Shown: positions 18,617 to 26,750 of the stretch, piece after piece | How positions within the stretch are numbered: the stretch's first letter is position 1 | Layout: each line of letters begins with the position of its first letter | Source: Paenibacillus sp. RC67 | Lineage (GTDB): Bacteria > Bacillota > Bacilli > Paenibacillales > NBRC-103111 | NCBI RefSeq assembly: GCF_030020805.1 | Contig: NZ_CP125098.1 | Location: 910,001-974,000 of the forward strand | DNA length: 64,000 nucleotides | Direction: 5' to 3' | The notes under the pieces: model-generated | The model's database searches: none | What the model was told of the DNA's origin: nothing | The model's input: the letters and a program-made list of their open reading frames with translations, nothing else | Made by a program: the position numbers and the translations under genes

Positions 18617-19171
18617 CTAGACCTCCTCACCTTCCGTTGTTTTTGCGAGCATATCCGAAATTTTGCGTTTGGCCCGGTAGATCCGCGACTTGACGGTTCC
18701 TTCCGAAATATTCAGTAATACCGCCATTTCTTTGATGCTCAGGCCATAATGATAGTCGAGAATGATTGCCTCTCTAAATTTGCGCGGCAGCTCCATAACA
18801 AGGTTCCATAGCTCTTTGGATTCCAATTTGTCAAATACAACCTGTTCTGCCGAAGGGGCGGTTTCTTTGCGGAGCTTCATCGTATCCCATAGTGTTACCT
18901 TTCGAATAAAGGCGCTTTTTAAAAAATGGAGAGATTTATTGCGTGTGATGGTTAACAGCCAGCTTTTCACGCTGCATTCCCCGCGAAATGAATACAGCCT
19001 ATCATAAACGGATAAAAATACATCCTGCGAGATGTCATCAGCTGCATGTGACTGGCGTGTAAGAAAATAAGCAAAATTCCATACGTCTTCCCCGTAACCT
19101 TGCATTAGATCACGCAGTACGGCATCACGATCATACCCTGGGACGAGAAATTCCAAGTAGTGCCGCTCCAA
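18617..19171 (-). CDS. ECF RNA polymerase sigma factor
   Basis: A 184-aa sigma-70 family ECF factor. Region 2 contains ADDISQDVFLSVYDRLYSFRG and the melting-region residues WLLTITRN. Region 4 contains LPRKFREAIILDYHYGLSIKEMAVLLNISEGTVKSRIYRAKR. The TTG start at 19171 has GAGGTG 7-8 nt upstream. It overlaps no other gene and is followed at 3 nt by the membrane partner gene. I saw no TGAAAC-type autoregulatory promoter upstream; a SigA-like promoter is present instead. Confidence 0.88.
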   Translation of the reverse strand: MERHYLEFLVPGYDRDAVLRDLMQGYGEDVWNFAYFLTRQSHAADDISQDVFLSVYDRLYSFRGECSVKSWLLTITRNKSLHFLKSAFIRKVTLWDTMKLRKETAPSAEQVVFDKLESKELWNLVMELPRKFREAIILDYHYGLSIKEMAVLLNISEGTVKSRIYRAKRKISDMLAKTTEGEEV

Positions 19172-19337
19172 TATCCATCACCTCAATAAATAAGACCCTT
19201 CAACCTAGGAATTAGTTCCCAAAAAAGAGGGTTAAACACAAAATACAACTTTAAAAGTTTAATCTATTAAAGTTTAATGCGGAATATGTCGAAAAATGAA
19301 AATCGGACTCGAAAACATAAGCTTTCAGGGCATTGTT

Positions 19338-19383
19338 ATTATACTGTAACCGTTTGTAAAGCGGCAAAATGAACCCCTATACT
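19338..19383. promoter_or_regulatory. Overlapping divergent promoters between ECF sigma and PAS-XRE genes
   Basis: Rightward: TTGTAA (19354-19359), an 18-nt spacer and TATACT (19378-19383). Leftward: TTGCCG (19367-19362), an 18-nt spacer and TATAAT (19343-19338). The two -35 regions interleave, so the promoters may compete. The rest of the 371-nt gap is AT-rich without other features. Confidence 0.5.
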
Positions 19384-19542
19384 GATTGCATATCCTTTTG
19401 TTCTATCGTCATTCTACTTCACCTGACTGGTATCATTTAACAATAGCTTATGAATTTATAGCTTTGTTACAATGTGGGCAACAGATTATGGAATGGGGGA
19501 GGGTGAATTATAGAAGCGATCTTTCAATACGCTCCGGACGCA

Positions 19543-20421
19543 ATGGTACTTATCGGCCTGAAGGACGGCAAGACGTCGCAATTCGCGGCGGCTAACGAAT
19601 CGTTCCTTGCTATGTTAGGCTACGACTCGATATACGAACTGTTCGGTTTTCATCCTAGAGAAATGTATGCGCCGGAGTATGAACGCGAAATGGTCAAGAA
19701 AGAGGAGAGGGTACACAAGCATAAAACGGTTTTGACAGAAACGGTTCTGGTAAGAAAAAATCGGACAGTGATTTCTGTCGAAATGAGCATGAGCTTGGTA
19801 CCAGGAAGGTCTGATTCGTTTCTATTGTGTATTATACGGGATATATCCGAGCGGAAGTGGATTGAATCTCACCTGCGCTTACCGCAAATTATCGGATCAG
19901 GATTGATAAGCGAGCAATTGACGGTGGATCGGATTACGCAATATGTTCCCGGAACGGAACTTTCTATGGAGAATTTTGAGGAACGCTCCATTGTTCATTT
20001 TACGGCATCGGAAGACATCATGATGATTCGTAAAAAGTTCCGAGAATGCGCCAAGGAAGGAAATGTAAAGGAATTTATATTTTCTACCCTGGTGAGAAAT
20101 GTGAGACGGCGGCGAAAAGCACTCATTTGTCCTTTCTATAAGGCGGACGGGACTTTCCGACATTTTGCTTTTATACTCCTTGAAGCACATAACGAAGCGC
20201 TGCCTTCCGTTGGTCCTGCTTTAAAGCTTCAAATGCTAATGCTGAATCGAGGGATTTCCCTTTTGGAGCTGTGCCGCATGACCGGTATTTCCAAAACGAC
20301 ACTCTCCAAGCTGCGCAACGGCAAAATAAACAAGCCCCATGCATACACGAGAAACTTGGTTGCCCGTGCTTTAGGTGTAGATGAATCGGACATTTGGGAT
20401 GATGCTTTTAAAACCATGTGA
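19543..20421 (+). CDS. PAS domain-containing XRE-family regulator
   Basis: A regulator with an N-terminal PAS domain (about 1-110, ending [10 protein letters not shown]), a middle region of about 110 aa, and a C-terminal XRE-type helix-turn-helix ([23 protein letters not shown]). It is a paralogue of the gene at 34691-35593. 19543 is the first ATG, but it lacks a ribosome-binding site and cuts into the first PAS strand. The frame stays open back to 19507 (ATT ATA GAA...), where a strong GGGGGAGGG lies just upstream and TGA precedes, so the true start is probably ATA/ATT at 19507-19512. It is cotranscribed with the chemoreceptor 14 nt downstream. Confidence 0.8.
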   Translation: MVLIGLKDGKTSQFAAANESFLAMLGYDSIYELFGFHPREMYAPEYEREMVKKEERVHKHKTVLTETVLVRKNRTVISVEMSMSLVPGRSDSFLLCIIRDISERKWIESHLRLPQIIGSGLISEQLTVDRITQYVPGTELSMENFEERSIVHFTASEDIMMIRKKFRECAKEGNVKEFIFSTLVRNVRRRRKALICPFYKADGTFRHFAFILLEAHNEALPSVGPALKLQMLMLNRGISLLELCRMTGISKTTLSKLRNGKINKPHAYTRNLVARALGVDESDIWDDAFKTM

Positions 20422-20435
20422 GATGGAAGGAAGAC

Positions 20436-22406
20436 ATGCGGATGCCTGGATTGAACAATATGAGCTTAAAGCGTAAGCTGATTGCAGCCTTTGCTTTGGT
20501 GCTTATCATTCCTTGTTTGCTGATAGGAATTATTTCATATCAAACAGCTAGAAGCAGTATGCAAAATGAACTCCTTGCTTCGGCAGAAGACACGGTTGAT
20601 CTAATGAATCAGTCCGTGGAACAATATATTCGCATGGAAATGGGCAATGTGCAGGGACTGGCCAAGCAGTTGACGAGTACCGCGATTGATGAAAAAAGTC
20701 CGCGCGCCCGTGAAATTACCGATTCATTTACTTCCACCCATCCAGAGCTTGAATTGGCTACTCTTGGCAACGAAAACGGAGCATGGATGAAATCACCGGA
20801 TCCTGGCAGTCAAAAGTACGACCCGCGGGAAAGAGATTGGTACAAGGATGCTATGAAAGCAGCGGGTGCTGTTATCGTATCGGATCCGTACGTGTCGGCT
20901 ACTACAGGAAATATGGTGGTGACGGTTGCGTCAATGCTTCCTGATAAAAAAGGCGTTATCGGTGTTAACTTAAGCCTTGAGAAGCTGACCTCCATGGTAA
21001 AAAGCGCACAAATCGGGGAACGGGGCTATGTCTACATATTAGATAGAAATAAAAAGTTTCTTATTCATCCTTCACAGAAGCCCGGTGATGAAGCGAAGGA
21101 AGAACATTATTCTTTGTTTTATAAAGAGGATTCGGGCAGAACAAACTATACGTATGAGGGCCAACAGAAACAGGCTGCGTTTGCTACGATTCCGTCTACG
21201 GGCTGGAAGCTGGTAGGCGCGATGGAGTCGAAGGAAGTCGCGGAAAAATCGGCGCTCATTTACCAGGTTACGGTAAGCGTCGTCATTGTATCTTTAGTGC
21301 TTGGAGGCATACTGGTTTTTGGAATGATCCGCTCTATCGTAGGCCCGTTAAGGGAGCTGATGGAAACGGCGGCTGCCTTGAGCAAAGGTGATCTCCGCAA
21401 AACAGTGGCCGTCAAGTCGAATGATGAGATTGGTAAGCTGGGACAAAGCTTTAATGAGATGGTCCACTCCTTGAAGACGATGATTGTCGAAATAGGAGAA
21501 ACCTCGACCCAACTGGCAGCCTCCTCTGAAGAGCTGAGCGCAAGCGCAGAGCAAAACACGAAGGCAACGGACCAAATAGCAGCCTCCGCACAGGACATGT
21601 CGTCAGGGTCGCAGCTTCTTGTGGAACGCGTCAATGAAAGCTCTAGAGTGACAGGTGAAATGGTCACGGATATGTCGAACATTACCGATTTGGTACAGCA
21701 TACTTCAGTACGAGCAGCAGAGGCTCGAAGCTATTCAGATGAAGGAGCCGTAGTACTAGACACGGTCATCCGCCAAATGAACGTGATCGGCAGCAATGTA
21801 GATCAGTTGGAGTCCATTGTGAAGGAGCAGGCTAGCCGCTCTCAGGATATTAATCAGATCATTTCGCAAATTACCGAAATCGCCAATCAAATCAACTTGC
21901 TATCGCTTAATGCTTCCATCGAAGCGGCTAGAGCAGGAGAGCATGGCAGAGGCTTCGCTGTCGTAGCTGGTGAGGTAAAAAAGCTGGCGGAGCAGACCGC
22001 AAGGTCGTCAAGCGAGATTAATCTCCTGATAGGTCAAATCCAAACGCAGTCGAATCAGGCATTGAGCTCCATGGTTGAAGCGTCCCGCGAAGTAGCTGCA
22101 GGTAAACAGGTTGTAGATCGTATGGGGCTGCTGTTCGAAGACATTAAAGTGAAAATTACGGAAGTATCCGACCAGATGCAGGTTGCATCTGCCTCCTCGG
22201 AGAGTGTATCTCATGGAACCCGTAAGGTAGGAGAAACGATGAATACCGTGTCACAAGTTACTGAAACCGCTGCCGAACATACAGAACAAATTTCTGCAGC
22301 GGCGGAAGAGCAAATGGCATCCATGCAGGAAATCTCTGCTTCTGCGCAAGCATTGTCATCCATGGCGGAAGAACTGCAGACCAAAATCGAACGATTCAAA
22401 TGTTGA
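20436..22406 (+). CDS. Methyl-accepting chemotaxis protein with dCache sensor
   Basis: A 656-aa chemoreceptor. TM1 is about 18-38 and is followed by a periplasm-side dCache domain with the DPRERDWY...VSDPY ligand-pocket block. TM2 is about 275-298, followed by HAMP and a signalling domain with the hairpin-tip sequence [40 protein letters not shown] region near residues 480-520. It transmits attractant/repellent signals to CheA. The ATG at 20436 sits just after AAGGAAG; GTG 20418 overlaps the previous stop. The Asp usual in amino-acid-binding dCache domains (GVxGxD) is Asn here (GVIGVN). Confidence 0.9.
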   Translation: MRMPGLNNMSLKRKLIAAFALVLIIPCLLIGIISYQTARSSMQNELLASAEDTVDLMNQSVEQYIRMEMGNVQGLAKQLTSTAIDEKSPRAREITDSFTSTHPELELATLGNENGAWMKSPDPGSQKYDPRERDWYKDAMKAAGAVIVSDPYVSATTGNMVVTVASMLPDKKGVIGVNLSLEKLTSMVKSAQIGERGYVYILDRNKKFLIHPSQKPGDEAKEEHYSLFYKEDSGRTNYTYEGQQKQAAFATIPSTGWKLVGAMESKEVAEKSALIYQVTVSVVIVSLVLGGILVFGMIRSIVGPLRELMETAAALSKGDLRKTVAVKSNDEIGKLGQSFNEMVHSLKTMIVEIGETSTQLAASSEELSASAEQNTKATDQIAASAQDMSSGSQLLVERVNESSRVTGEMVTDMSNITDLVQHTSVRAAEARSYSDEGAVVLDTVIRQMNVIGSNVDQLESIVKEQASRSQDINQIISQITEIANQINLLSLNASIEAARAGEHGRGFAVVAGEVKKLAEQTARSSSEINLLIGQIQTQSNQALSSMVEASREVAAGKQVVDRMGLLFEDIKVKITEVSDQMQVASASSESVSHGTRKVGETMNTVSQVTETAAEHTEQISAAAEEQMASMQEISASAQALSSMAEELQTKIERFKC

Positions 22407-22451
22407 TTTTATTTTGTCCACAGAAATGATAATATGGTAGGTAGAAAAGAA

Positions 22452-22476
22452 AACGGCGTTCCGGGGGAACGTCGTT
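22452..22476 (+). terminator. Terminator after chemoreceptor gene
   Basis: AACGGCGTTCC (22452-22462) pairs with GGAACGTCGTT (22466-22476) with one G-U pair, followed by TTTTTC. Confidence 0.8.
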
Positions 22477-22536
22477 TTTCGATATAGTTTACCGGACACG
22501 GACCCCGGGATAGGCGAATTGGAGATGAGGACATAG

Positions 22537-23853
22537 ATGGATTTGCGAAAGCTTCGATTGAATGACACGACGGCAACAAAATCCAGTGAAGAACGGGATG
22601 AATACGAGAAGGATTATGCGAGGTTGATACAATCGCCCGCGTTTCGACGCCTTCAGGGCAAATCGCAGGTGTTTGGCGCAGGATCGGGTGATTACTACCG
22701 CACGCGTTTGACCCATTCTCTGGAGGTATCCCAAATCGCACGGGAAGTAGCCCGCAAAATGGGGAAATTGTATCCTTTCCTGGCGCGCAAGGAGCATCCG
22801 GGATTGATGATCGATCCGGCGGTAGTGGAATGCGCATCGTTAGCCCATGACTTGGGTCATCCTCCTTTCGGACATAAGGGAGAAGATGTGTTGAACCGGC
22901 TGCTTGCGGTCGTTCACGGGATGGCCTACGAAGGCAATGCGCAAAACTTCCGCATTCTCATGTTTCTTGAAAAACGCGCTGGCAGTGGAAGCGGCCTCGA
23001 CTTAACGGCAGCGGTGCTGCTTGCGATTAATAAATACCCTTACAATTTAGATGAACCGGGTCGTATCAAAGGCGTTTACGGCAAGGAGTGGCAGGAAATT
23101 GCCATGCTTCGGAACCAGTGGGGAATGCCGGAGGACTGTTCTACGCTGGAAGCGCAGCTGATGGACTTGAGCGACGATATTGCCTATTCGACACATGATA
23201 TCGAGGATGGTATCCGAGCAGGCAAAATTCAAATGAATCGGACCTTCTTCGAAGATCCACGGCTCGTAGACAGTGTCATTCAGGAAATTGTAGACGATCA
23301 TGGCAACGGGGACATGGGTTGGGATCAGGTGGATATGAAGGCCATGGTCAAGCAGGTTCTCATCTCGTTCCTGGAGCAGTGGGAGACGATTTATAAGGAA
23401 TGCGGCCAGGAGTCTTCCAGAACGCGCAGGGAGATCAAAGCTCGCTGGGTTAGCCTATTTGCCCATCAGGTTGGGATTATCGACGATCCGAAGAAGGGGT
23501 GGAAGCGGGTTACGTTTGTCCGCGATGGACAAGAGGACGTTCATCTGCTTCGCACGATGGAAATTTTGAAAAAATTGGCGTGGGTGACGCTAATTAAAGA
23601 TTTCCGTGTACAGCGGCTGCAAAAGCGCAGCGAAATAATGATTCAAAGATTGTGGACAAGCTTCATCGAATACGAAACAGGTCGGTTGATCATTCCGCCG
23701 GATTGGATGGAAAATTACGAGCAGCATAAAAGCAGATGGCCATGGCCGCGCTTTGTCGCGGACTATATTTCGGGGATGACTGACGCCTATGCGGAAAAAG
23801 TATATGCCGAAATGTTCGCGAGCAAATCCGGCTCGATTTATGAGATGGATTAA
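22537..23853 (+). CDS. dgt: Deoxyguanosinetriphosphate triphosphohydrolase-like protein
   Basis: A 438-aa HD-domain phosphohydrolase of the dGTPase family, which cleaves dNTPs to deoxynucleosides and tripolyphosphate. The metal site is visible: His in RLTHSLEVSQIA (about residue 60), the LAHDLGHPPFGHKGE motif (about 102-116), and Asp in LSDDIAYSTHDIEDG. The family block EGNAQNFRI is present. GAGATGAGG precedes the ATG. It is monocistronic with a terminator directly after the stop. It would affect dNTP pool balance; a phage-defence role is possible for this family but nothing local supports it. Confidence 0.87.
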   Translation: MDLRKLRLNDTTATKSSEERDEYEKDYARLIQSPAFRRLQGKSQVFGAGSGDYYRTRLTHSLEVSQIAREVARKMGKLYPFLARKEHPGLMIDPAVVECASLAHDLGHPPFGHKGEDVLNRLLAVVHGMAYEGNAQNFRILMFLEKRAGSGSGLDLTAAVLLAINKYPYNLDEPGRIKGVYGKEWQEIAMLRNQWGMPEDCSTLEAQLMDLSDDIAYSTHDIEDGIRAGKIQMNRTFFEDPRLVDSVIQEIVDDHGNGDMGWDQVDMKAMVKQVLISFLEQWETIYKECGQESSRTRREIKARWVSLFAHQVGIIDDPKKGWKRVTFVRDGQEDVHLLRTMEILKKLAWVTLIKDFRVQRLQKRSEIMIQRLWTSFIEYETGRLIIPPDWMENYEQHKSRWPWPRFVADYISGMTDAYAEKVYAEMFASKSGSIYEMD

Positions 23854-23866
23854 AGAGAGAAAAAGG

Positions 23867-23890
23867 ACGCTCCTGTTGGGAGCGTTTTTT
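23867..23890 (+). terminator. Terminator after dgt
   Basis: ACGCTCC (23867-23873) pairs with GGAGCGT (23879-23885), then a T-run. An inverted near-copy of this terminator lies at 24101-24134 on the far side of repeat copy 1. Confidence 0.9.
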
Positions 23891-24100
23891 GCGTGGATGC
23901 AGAAACCTTGTGGAAGGCTCAGTTCCGTATGTGGTATTCCGGTGGAGTATCCCCTTCCGGCCGCTGTTGTTATCGGGAAATTTTTTATTTGACACATTCC
24001 AGCAGTATTTTCCCGATAACAAAGGCGGGCGCTTTCGCTCCTCCAGGGGATACTCCACCTCCATCCATCAGCCATCCGTTGAACCATTAGGTTTCGCATG
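23891..24100 (+). repeat. Dispersed palindromic element, long copy (copy 1)
   Basis: A long imperfect hairpin. Outer arms GGTGGAGTATCCCC (23941-23954) and GGGGATACTCCACC (24046-24059) are perfect complements; inner arms TTGTTATCGGGAAA (23967-23980) and TTTCCCGATAACAA (24009-24022) are too. The ends carry degenerate terminal repeats (GCAGAAACCTTGTGG at left, AGGTTTCGCATG at right). No protein-coding potential. Confidence 0.8.
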
Positions 24101-24134
24101 AAAAAAAACGCTCTATGATAGGAGCGTCCTTTTT
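24101..24134. terminator. Terminator at far side of repeat copy 1
   Basis: ACGCTC (24108-24113) pairs with GAGCGT (24122-24127). There is an A-run on the left and a T-run on the right, so it can end transcripts on both strands, including leftward ones from the acyltransferase gene. The sequence is nearly an inverted duplicate of the dgt terminator. Confidence 0.7.
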
Positions 24135-24428
24135 CGGGTGAGGGGCTAGGAATGAATAGAGAAGTCGTCTCTATCTGATCCGACTATGATGGCGAAGGAG
24201 CTGAGGGTACCTGATCGCGATGAAAGGATGATTCCTGCCAAAAGCTGAGCTGGGCATGCCTGTTGATCCAGATAGGAGATATTTTTATCAATACAGGCAA
24301 CCTTACTTCGTATGTCGCCTATCAGTACGTCAAATGAAAAAAAGTGCGGCAACCCCTACGGCATCATCGAACGGAAAAGCTCGATGGTTGGCCGAAGGGA
24401 AGCACGCAGCTTGGAAGGGCGGGTATAT
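24135..24428. other. Non-coding stretch between repeat copy 1 and acyltransferase gene
   Basis: About 290 nt with no recognisable gene. A leftward open frame (24146-24352, 68 codons) has no ribosome-binding site or known motif and may be the remnant of a gene. Nothing else was identified. Confidence 0.4.
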
Positions 24429-25493
24429 TTATTTTGATGACGCCGCCGCAGGTTGAACTTTCGGCAGCAGGAGCTGTCTAAGTCGTAGGACGAGCGGCTT
24501 CTCAATGAATACATAGAACAGGCAGCAGAGAGCCAAAGATGCAAGGAAGCACACGGAAGTTGCGCCTGCCGGGCCGATCCATCCATCGAGATGCATAGCT
24601 TTGGTCAGCTTTAGCGTAATGGATAAAAAGATCAGACTTGTTAGCAAAATCGAATAAGAGGCGTCACCCAGAAATTGCAAAGGCTTTAACCACCGGGGAG
24701 ATGTTACTTTTAGCGAGCCGATCCCTACCAGCACAAGTGCAGAGCCCAAAGTATAAAGGGTATTCACATAGGAAAAATCAGGATAAGTGTACCGCAATAT
24801 CCATACGATCGGAAAAATAGCGATCCCTGCAGCAAGCCAGATCCCGCTTTTGCGGACGGTCAAGCGTCTTACTGTTAAAGCTACAACAACCCCTAGCATA
24901 AACTCCAAATGCAAGCCGTCGAACAAGAAGCGGATCCACATGTTATCTTTTAAATGAATCCATCCTAAAGCGTTCAACGCTATAATAGCAATCCATACGG
25001 TGAAGAGCAGAGCTGCAGCCGATCTTTTCAATACGAACAGCAGAGAGAATACGGCATAGAAGAACACGATATAAATTAACGACCAGGCGACTCCCAGAAT
25101 GGTTGGATTCGGTCCGGGGATCAGCAGCAGGGAACGAATGATTTCTACGGGCTTGGTTTCGAACCCTAGTCCAAAGGAAGGCACTAGTAAGTAAACTGGA
25201 ATGACGGCCAAAGTAATAAGCCAGTACAACGGATAAATGCGTAGAAATCGTTTGACAATGAAGGAAAGCCACATTTCAGCATGTCCAAAATGATTGTGGT
25301 ACAAAGTGTACATTAAAAATCCGGTCAGAACGAAAAAGTAGGCATATCCTCCTGAACGAGGCATCTCACTAACTCCAAGGAAATCGATATGAAAGTATTT
25401 GATGGCCGATTGTGAGGCGTGAAACAGCATGACCAGAACAACGGCAATGCCACGCGCAGCTTGAATGTAAGGGATCGTAAAGCGTTTTTCCAT
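24429..25493 (-). CDS. Acyltransferase family 3 membrane protein
   Basis: A 354-aa polytopic membrane protein of the OafA/acyltransferase-3 type, which transfers acetyl or other acyl groups to surface polysaccharides. The N-terminal signature IQAARGIAVVLVMLFHASQS contains the family Arg-Gly and the putative catalytic His. About ten hydrophobic segments follow, ending with a basic tail. The ATG at 25493 has GGAGAG 9 nt upstream; the longer frame to 25562 has no ribosome-binding site. It is a single gene between a repeat and a small coiled-coil gene. The acceptor is unknown. Confidence 0.85.
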   Translation of the reverse strand: MEKRFTIPYIQAARGIAVVLVMLFHASQSAIKYFHIDFLGVSEMPRSGGYAYFFVLTGFLMYTLYHNHFGHAEMWLSFIVKRFLRIYPLYWLITLAVIPVYLLVPSFGLGFETKPVEIIRSLLLIPGPNPTILGVAWSLIYIVFFYAVFSLLFVLKRSAAALLFTVWIAIIALNALGWIHLKDNMWIRFLFDGLHLEFMLGVVVALTVRRLTVRKSGIWLAAGIAIFPIVWILRYTYPDFSYVNTLYTLGSALVLVGIGSLKVTSPRWLKPLQFLGDASYSILLTSLIFLSITLKLTKAMHLDGWIGPAGATSVCFLASLALCCLFYVFIEKPLVLRLRQLLLPKVQPAAASSK

Positions 25494-25681
25494 TACGGTT
25501 GTCTCTCCATTTGCTTTCAGAATTTTATCTTTTGGGATCATCATCTCATAGGAAGATGTCATTAATATGACTTTAAACTGAAAGAAGACTGAAAGGATGC
25601 TTAAAATATGCTTAATCGCAAGCAGTGCCGCATAAGCTGATACGGAAGCTTGAATTTGAGTTTGCGTGGAGGGAATGCGCC

Positions 25682-26011
25682 ATGACGAAAGAAGAAGTGC
25701 TGCTCTTGCTGCAGCAGCTGCCGGAACAGCTGCGGGAAGCTGAGTCCGATTATTACGATGGCCTAAGCAGGTTGGAGGATGCTAAACTGGCTCTGCATGC
25801 CAAGGAGTGTGAGCTGTTCAGTCTCGGTATGGTAACAGGGAAGAACGAGCAGGCTCGTGACGCGGAAATTTGGCAGCATACGCATGAGCTAAGAAGAATG
25901 CTGACAAGGGCAAAAGTGGCCGTGGATCAATCCAGGGTGGATTATGATTATTTGAAGAACAAGCTGGAAAATACCCAGCTTATTGCACAATTGCTGCTCC
26001 AGCTTGATTAG
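25682..26011 (+). CDS. Small coiled-coil protein of unknown function
   Basis: A 109-aa, almost entirely helical, charged protein with heptad-like patterns and a C-terminal Leu-rich end (QLIAQLLLQLD). The stretch GKNEQARDAEIWQHT recalls small helical proteins encoded by phages of Gram-positive bacteria, but no other phage gene is present. GGAGGG lies 8 nt before the ATG at 25682. It has its own very strong terminator. I do not recognise a family. Confidence 0.65.
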   Translation: MTKEEVLLLLQQLPEQLREAESDYYDGLSRLEDAKLALHAKECELFSLGMVTGKNEQARDAEIWQHTHELRRMLTRAKVAVDQSRVDYDYLKNKLENTQLIAQLLLQLD

Positions 26012-26015
26012 TAAA

Positions 26016-26058
26016 CAACATGAAGAAAGACCCTGATCGAGGGTCTTTCTTCATGTTG
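26016..26058 (+). terminator. Terminator after small coiled-coil gene
   Basis: A perfect 19-bp stem: 26016-26034 pairs with 26040-26058 around a 5-nt loop. The sequence is largely A/G on one arm and C/T on the other. Confidence 0.85.
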
Positions 26059-26127
26059 CACCAAATGTATTATAGATTTCTAAGATGCATTAAGGGGTGT
26101 TTCTTCCTTGCCAATTATGCAGCTGAA

Positions 26128-26556
26128 CTAGAAGCAGGTAAACTGCCTGATTCTGCGTAAATCCAGACCGAAGAACAACCAGAAGCCAACAGAGCCGACA
26201 CCGTACCAGCGGAAGCCAGATACCGAATTGCGGCCTACATGGGTCAAGAACATCCAGTACTGATCTCCGTTATCCTGCCAAATGTATGTGTTGCGGAATA
26301 AGCAGCCGCGAATACTGCCGGGGTCTACGGCGAATGGTGCAACGGCAGGCTCTGGAGGGATAAACGAAGGTGGAGGGGATTCGGGTGCTCCGGCAGCACT
26401 GCCTCCTCCTCCTGGAGGCGGTGGAGGAGGGAAACCGCCTGGCCCACCGGGGAATCCTCCTGGACCGCCACCAGGTCCGCCTGGAAATCCGCCTGGTCCC
26501 GGCATAAAGCCTCTGGTATCGTGTCCATTGTATGGGGATTGATAATATGGATACAC
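26128..26556 (-). CDS. Gly/Pro-rich protein with conserved C-terminal domain, possibly spore-associated
   Basis: A 142-aa protein. The N-terminus is Tyr/Pro-rich (VYPYYQSPY), followed by a collagen-like run of GGFPGGPGG units and a polyproline block. The C-terminal 60 residues (GCLFRNTYIWQDNG...FWLFFGLDLRRIRQFTCF) form a domain I recall from small Bacillales proteins of unknown function. The two Cys flank that domain. AAGGAG is 9 nt before a GTG at 26556; the in-frame ATG and TTG upstream overlap the ribosome-binding site. Coat or exosporium association is only a guess from composition. Confidence 0.65.
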   Translation of the reverse strand: MYPYYQSPYNGHDTRGFMPGPGGFPGGPGGGPGGFPGGPGGFPPPPPPGGGGSAAGAPESPPPSFIPPEPAVAPFAVDPGSIRGCLFRNTYIWQDNGDQYWMFLTHVGRNSVSGFRWYGVGSVGFWLFFGLDLRRIRQFTCF

Positions 26557-26679
26557 GTTCAACATCTCCTTTTTAGTAACAACTAACAAATGCCTATCTA
26601 AGATTCAATATATGTAGCAAGTGCCTATTCGGTTATGGGCACGAGCCCGGAAATTTTTAATTCGTCCTAGGCCGTGCAT

Positions 26680-26748
26680 AAAAAAGACCCGATGACAGCT
26701 GAGCAAAAGTACAAACACCAATGTACTTTGCTCGGCAGCACCGGGTCT
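26680..26748 (-). terminator. Terminator of proS
   Basis: Reading leftward, GGGTCT-type outer pairs (26748-26743 with 26690-26685) enclose a long inner stem GAGCAAAGTACA/TGTACTTTTGCTC, followed by TTTTTT. Confidence 0.85.
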
Positions 26749-26750
26749 CT

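Noticed and set aside
19386..19595. 69-codon frame overlapping the start of the first PAS-XRE gene
   Set aside because: It is in another frame from the PAS domain and ends inside it; relevant only if a sequencing frameshift exists.
23889..24099. Several short frames on both strands in repeat copy 1
   Set aside because: They arise from the palindrome itself; their translations mirror each other and have no initiation signals.
24146..24352. Leftward 68-codon frame near the acyltransferase gene
   Set aside because: No ribosome-binding site and no motif; kept only as a possible gene remnant in the intergenic note.
26282..26542. Rightward Pro/Gly-rich frame opposite the Gly/Pro-rich gene
   Set aside because: Antisense reading of a GC-rich repetitive stretch. 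The leftward frame has the ribosome-binding site and a conserved C-terminal domain.
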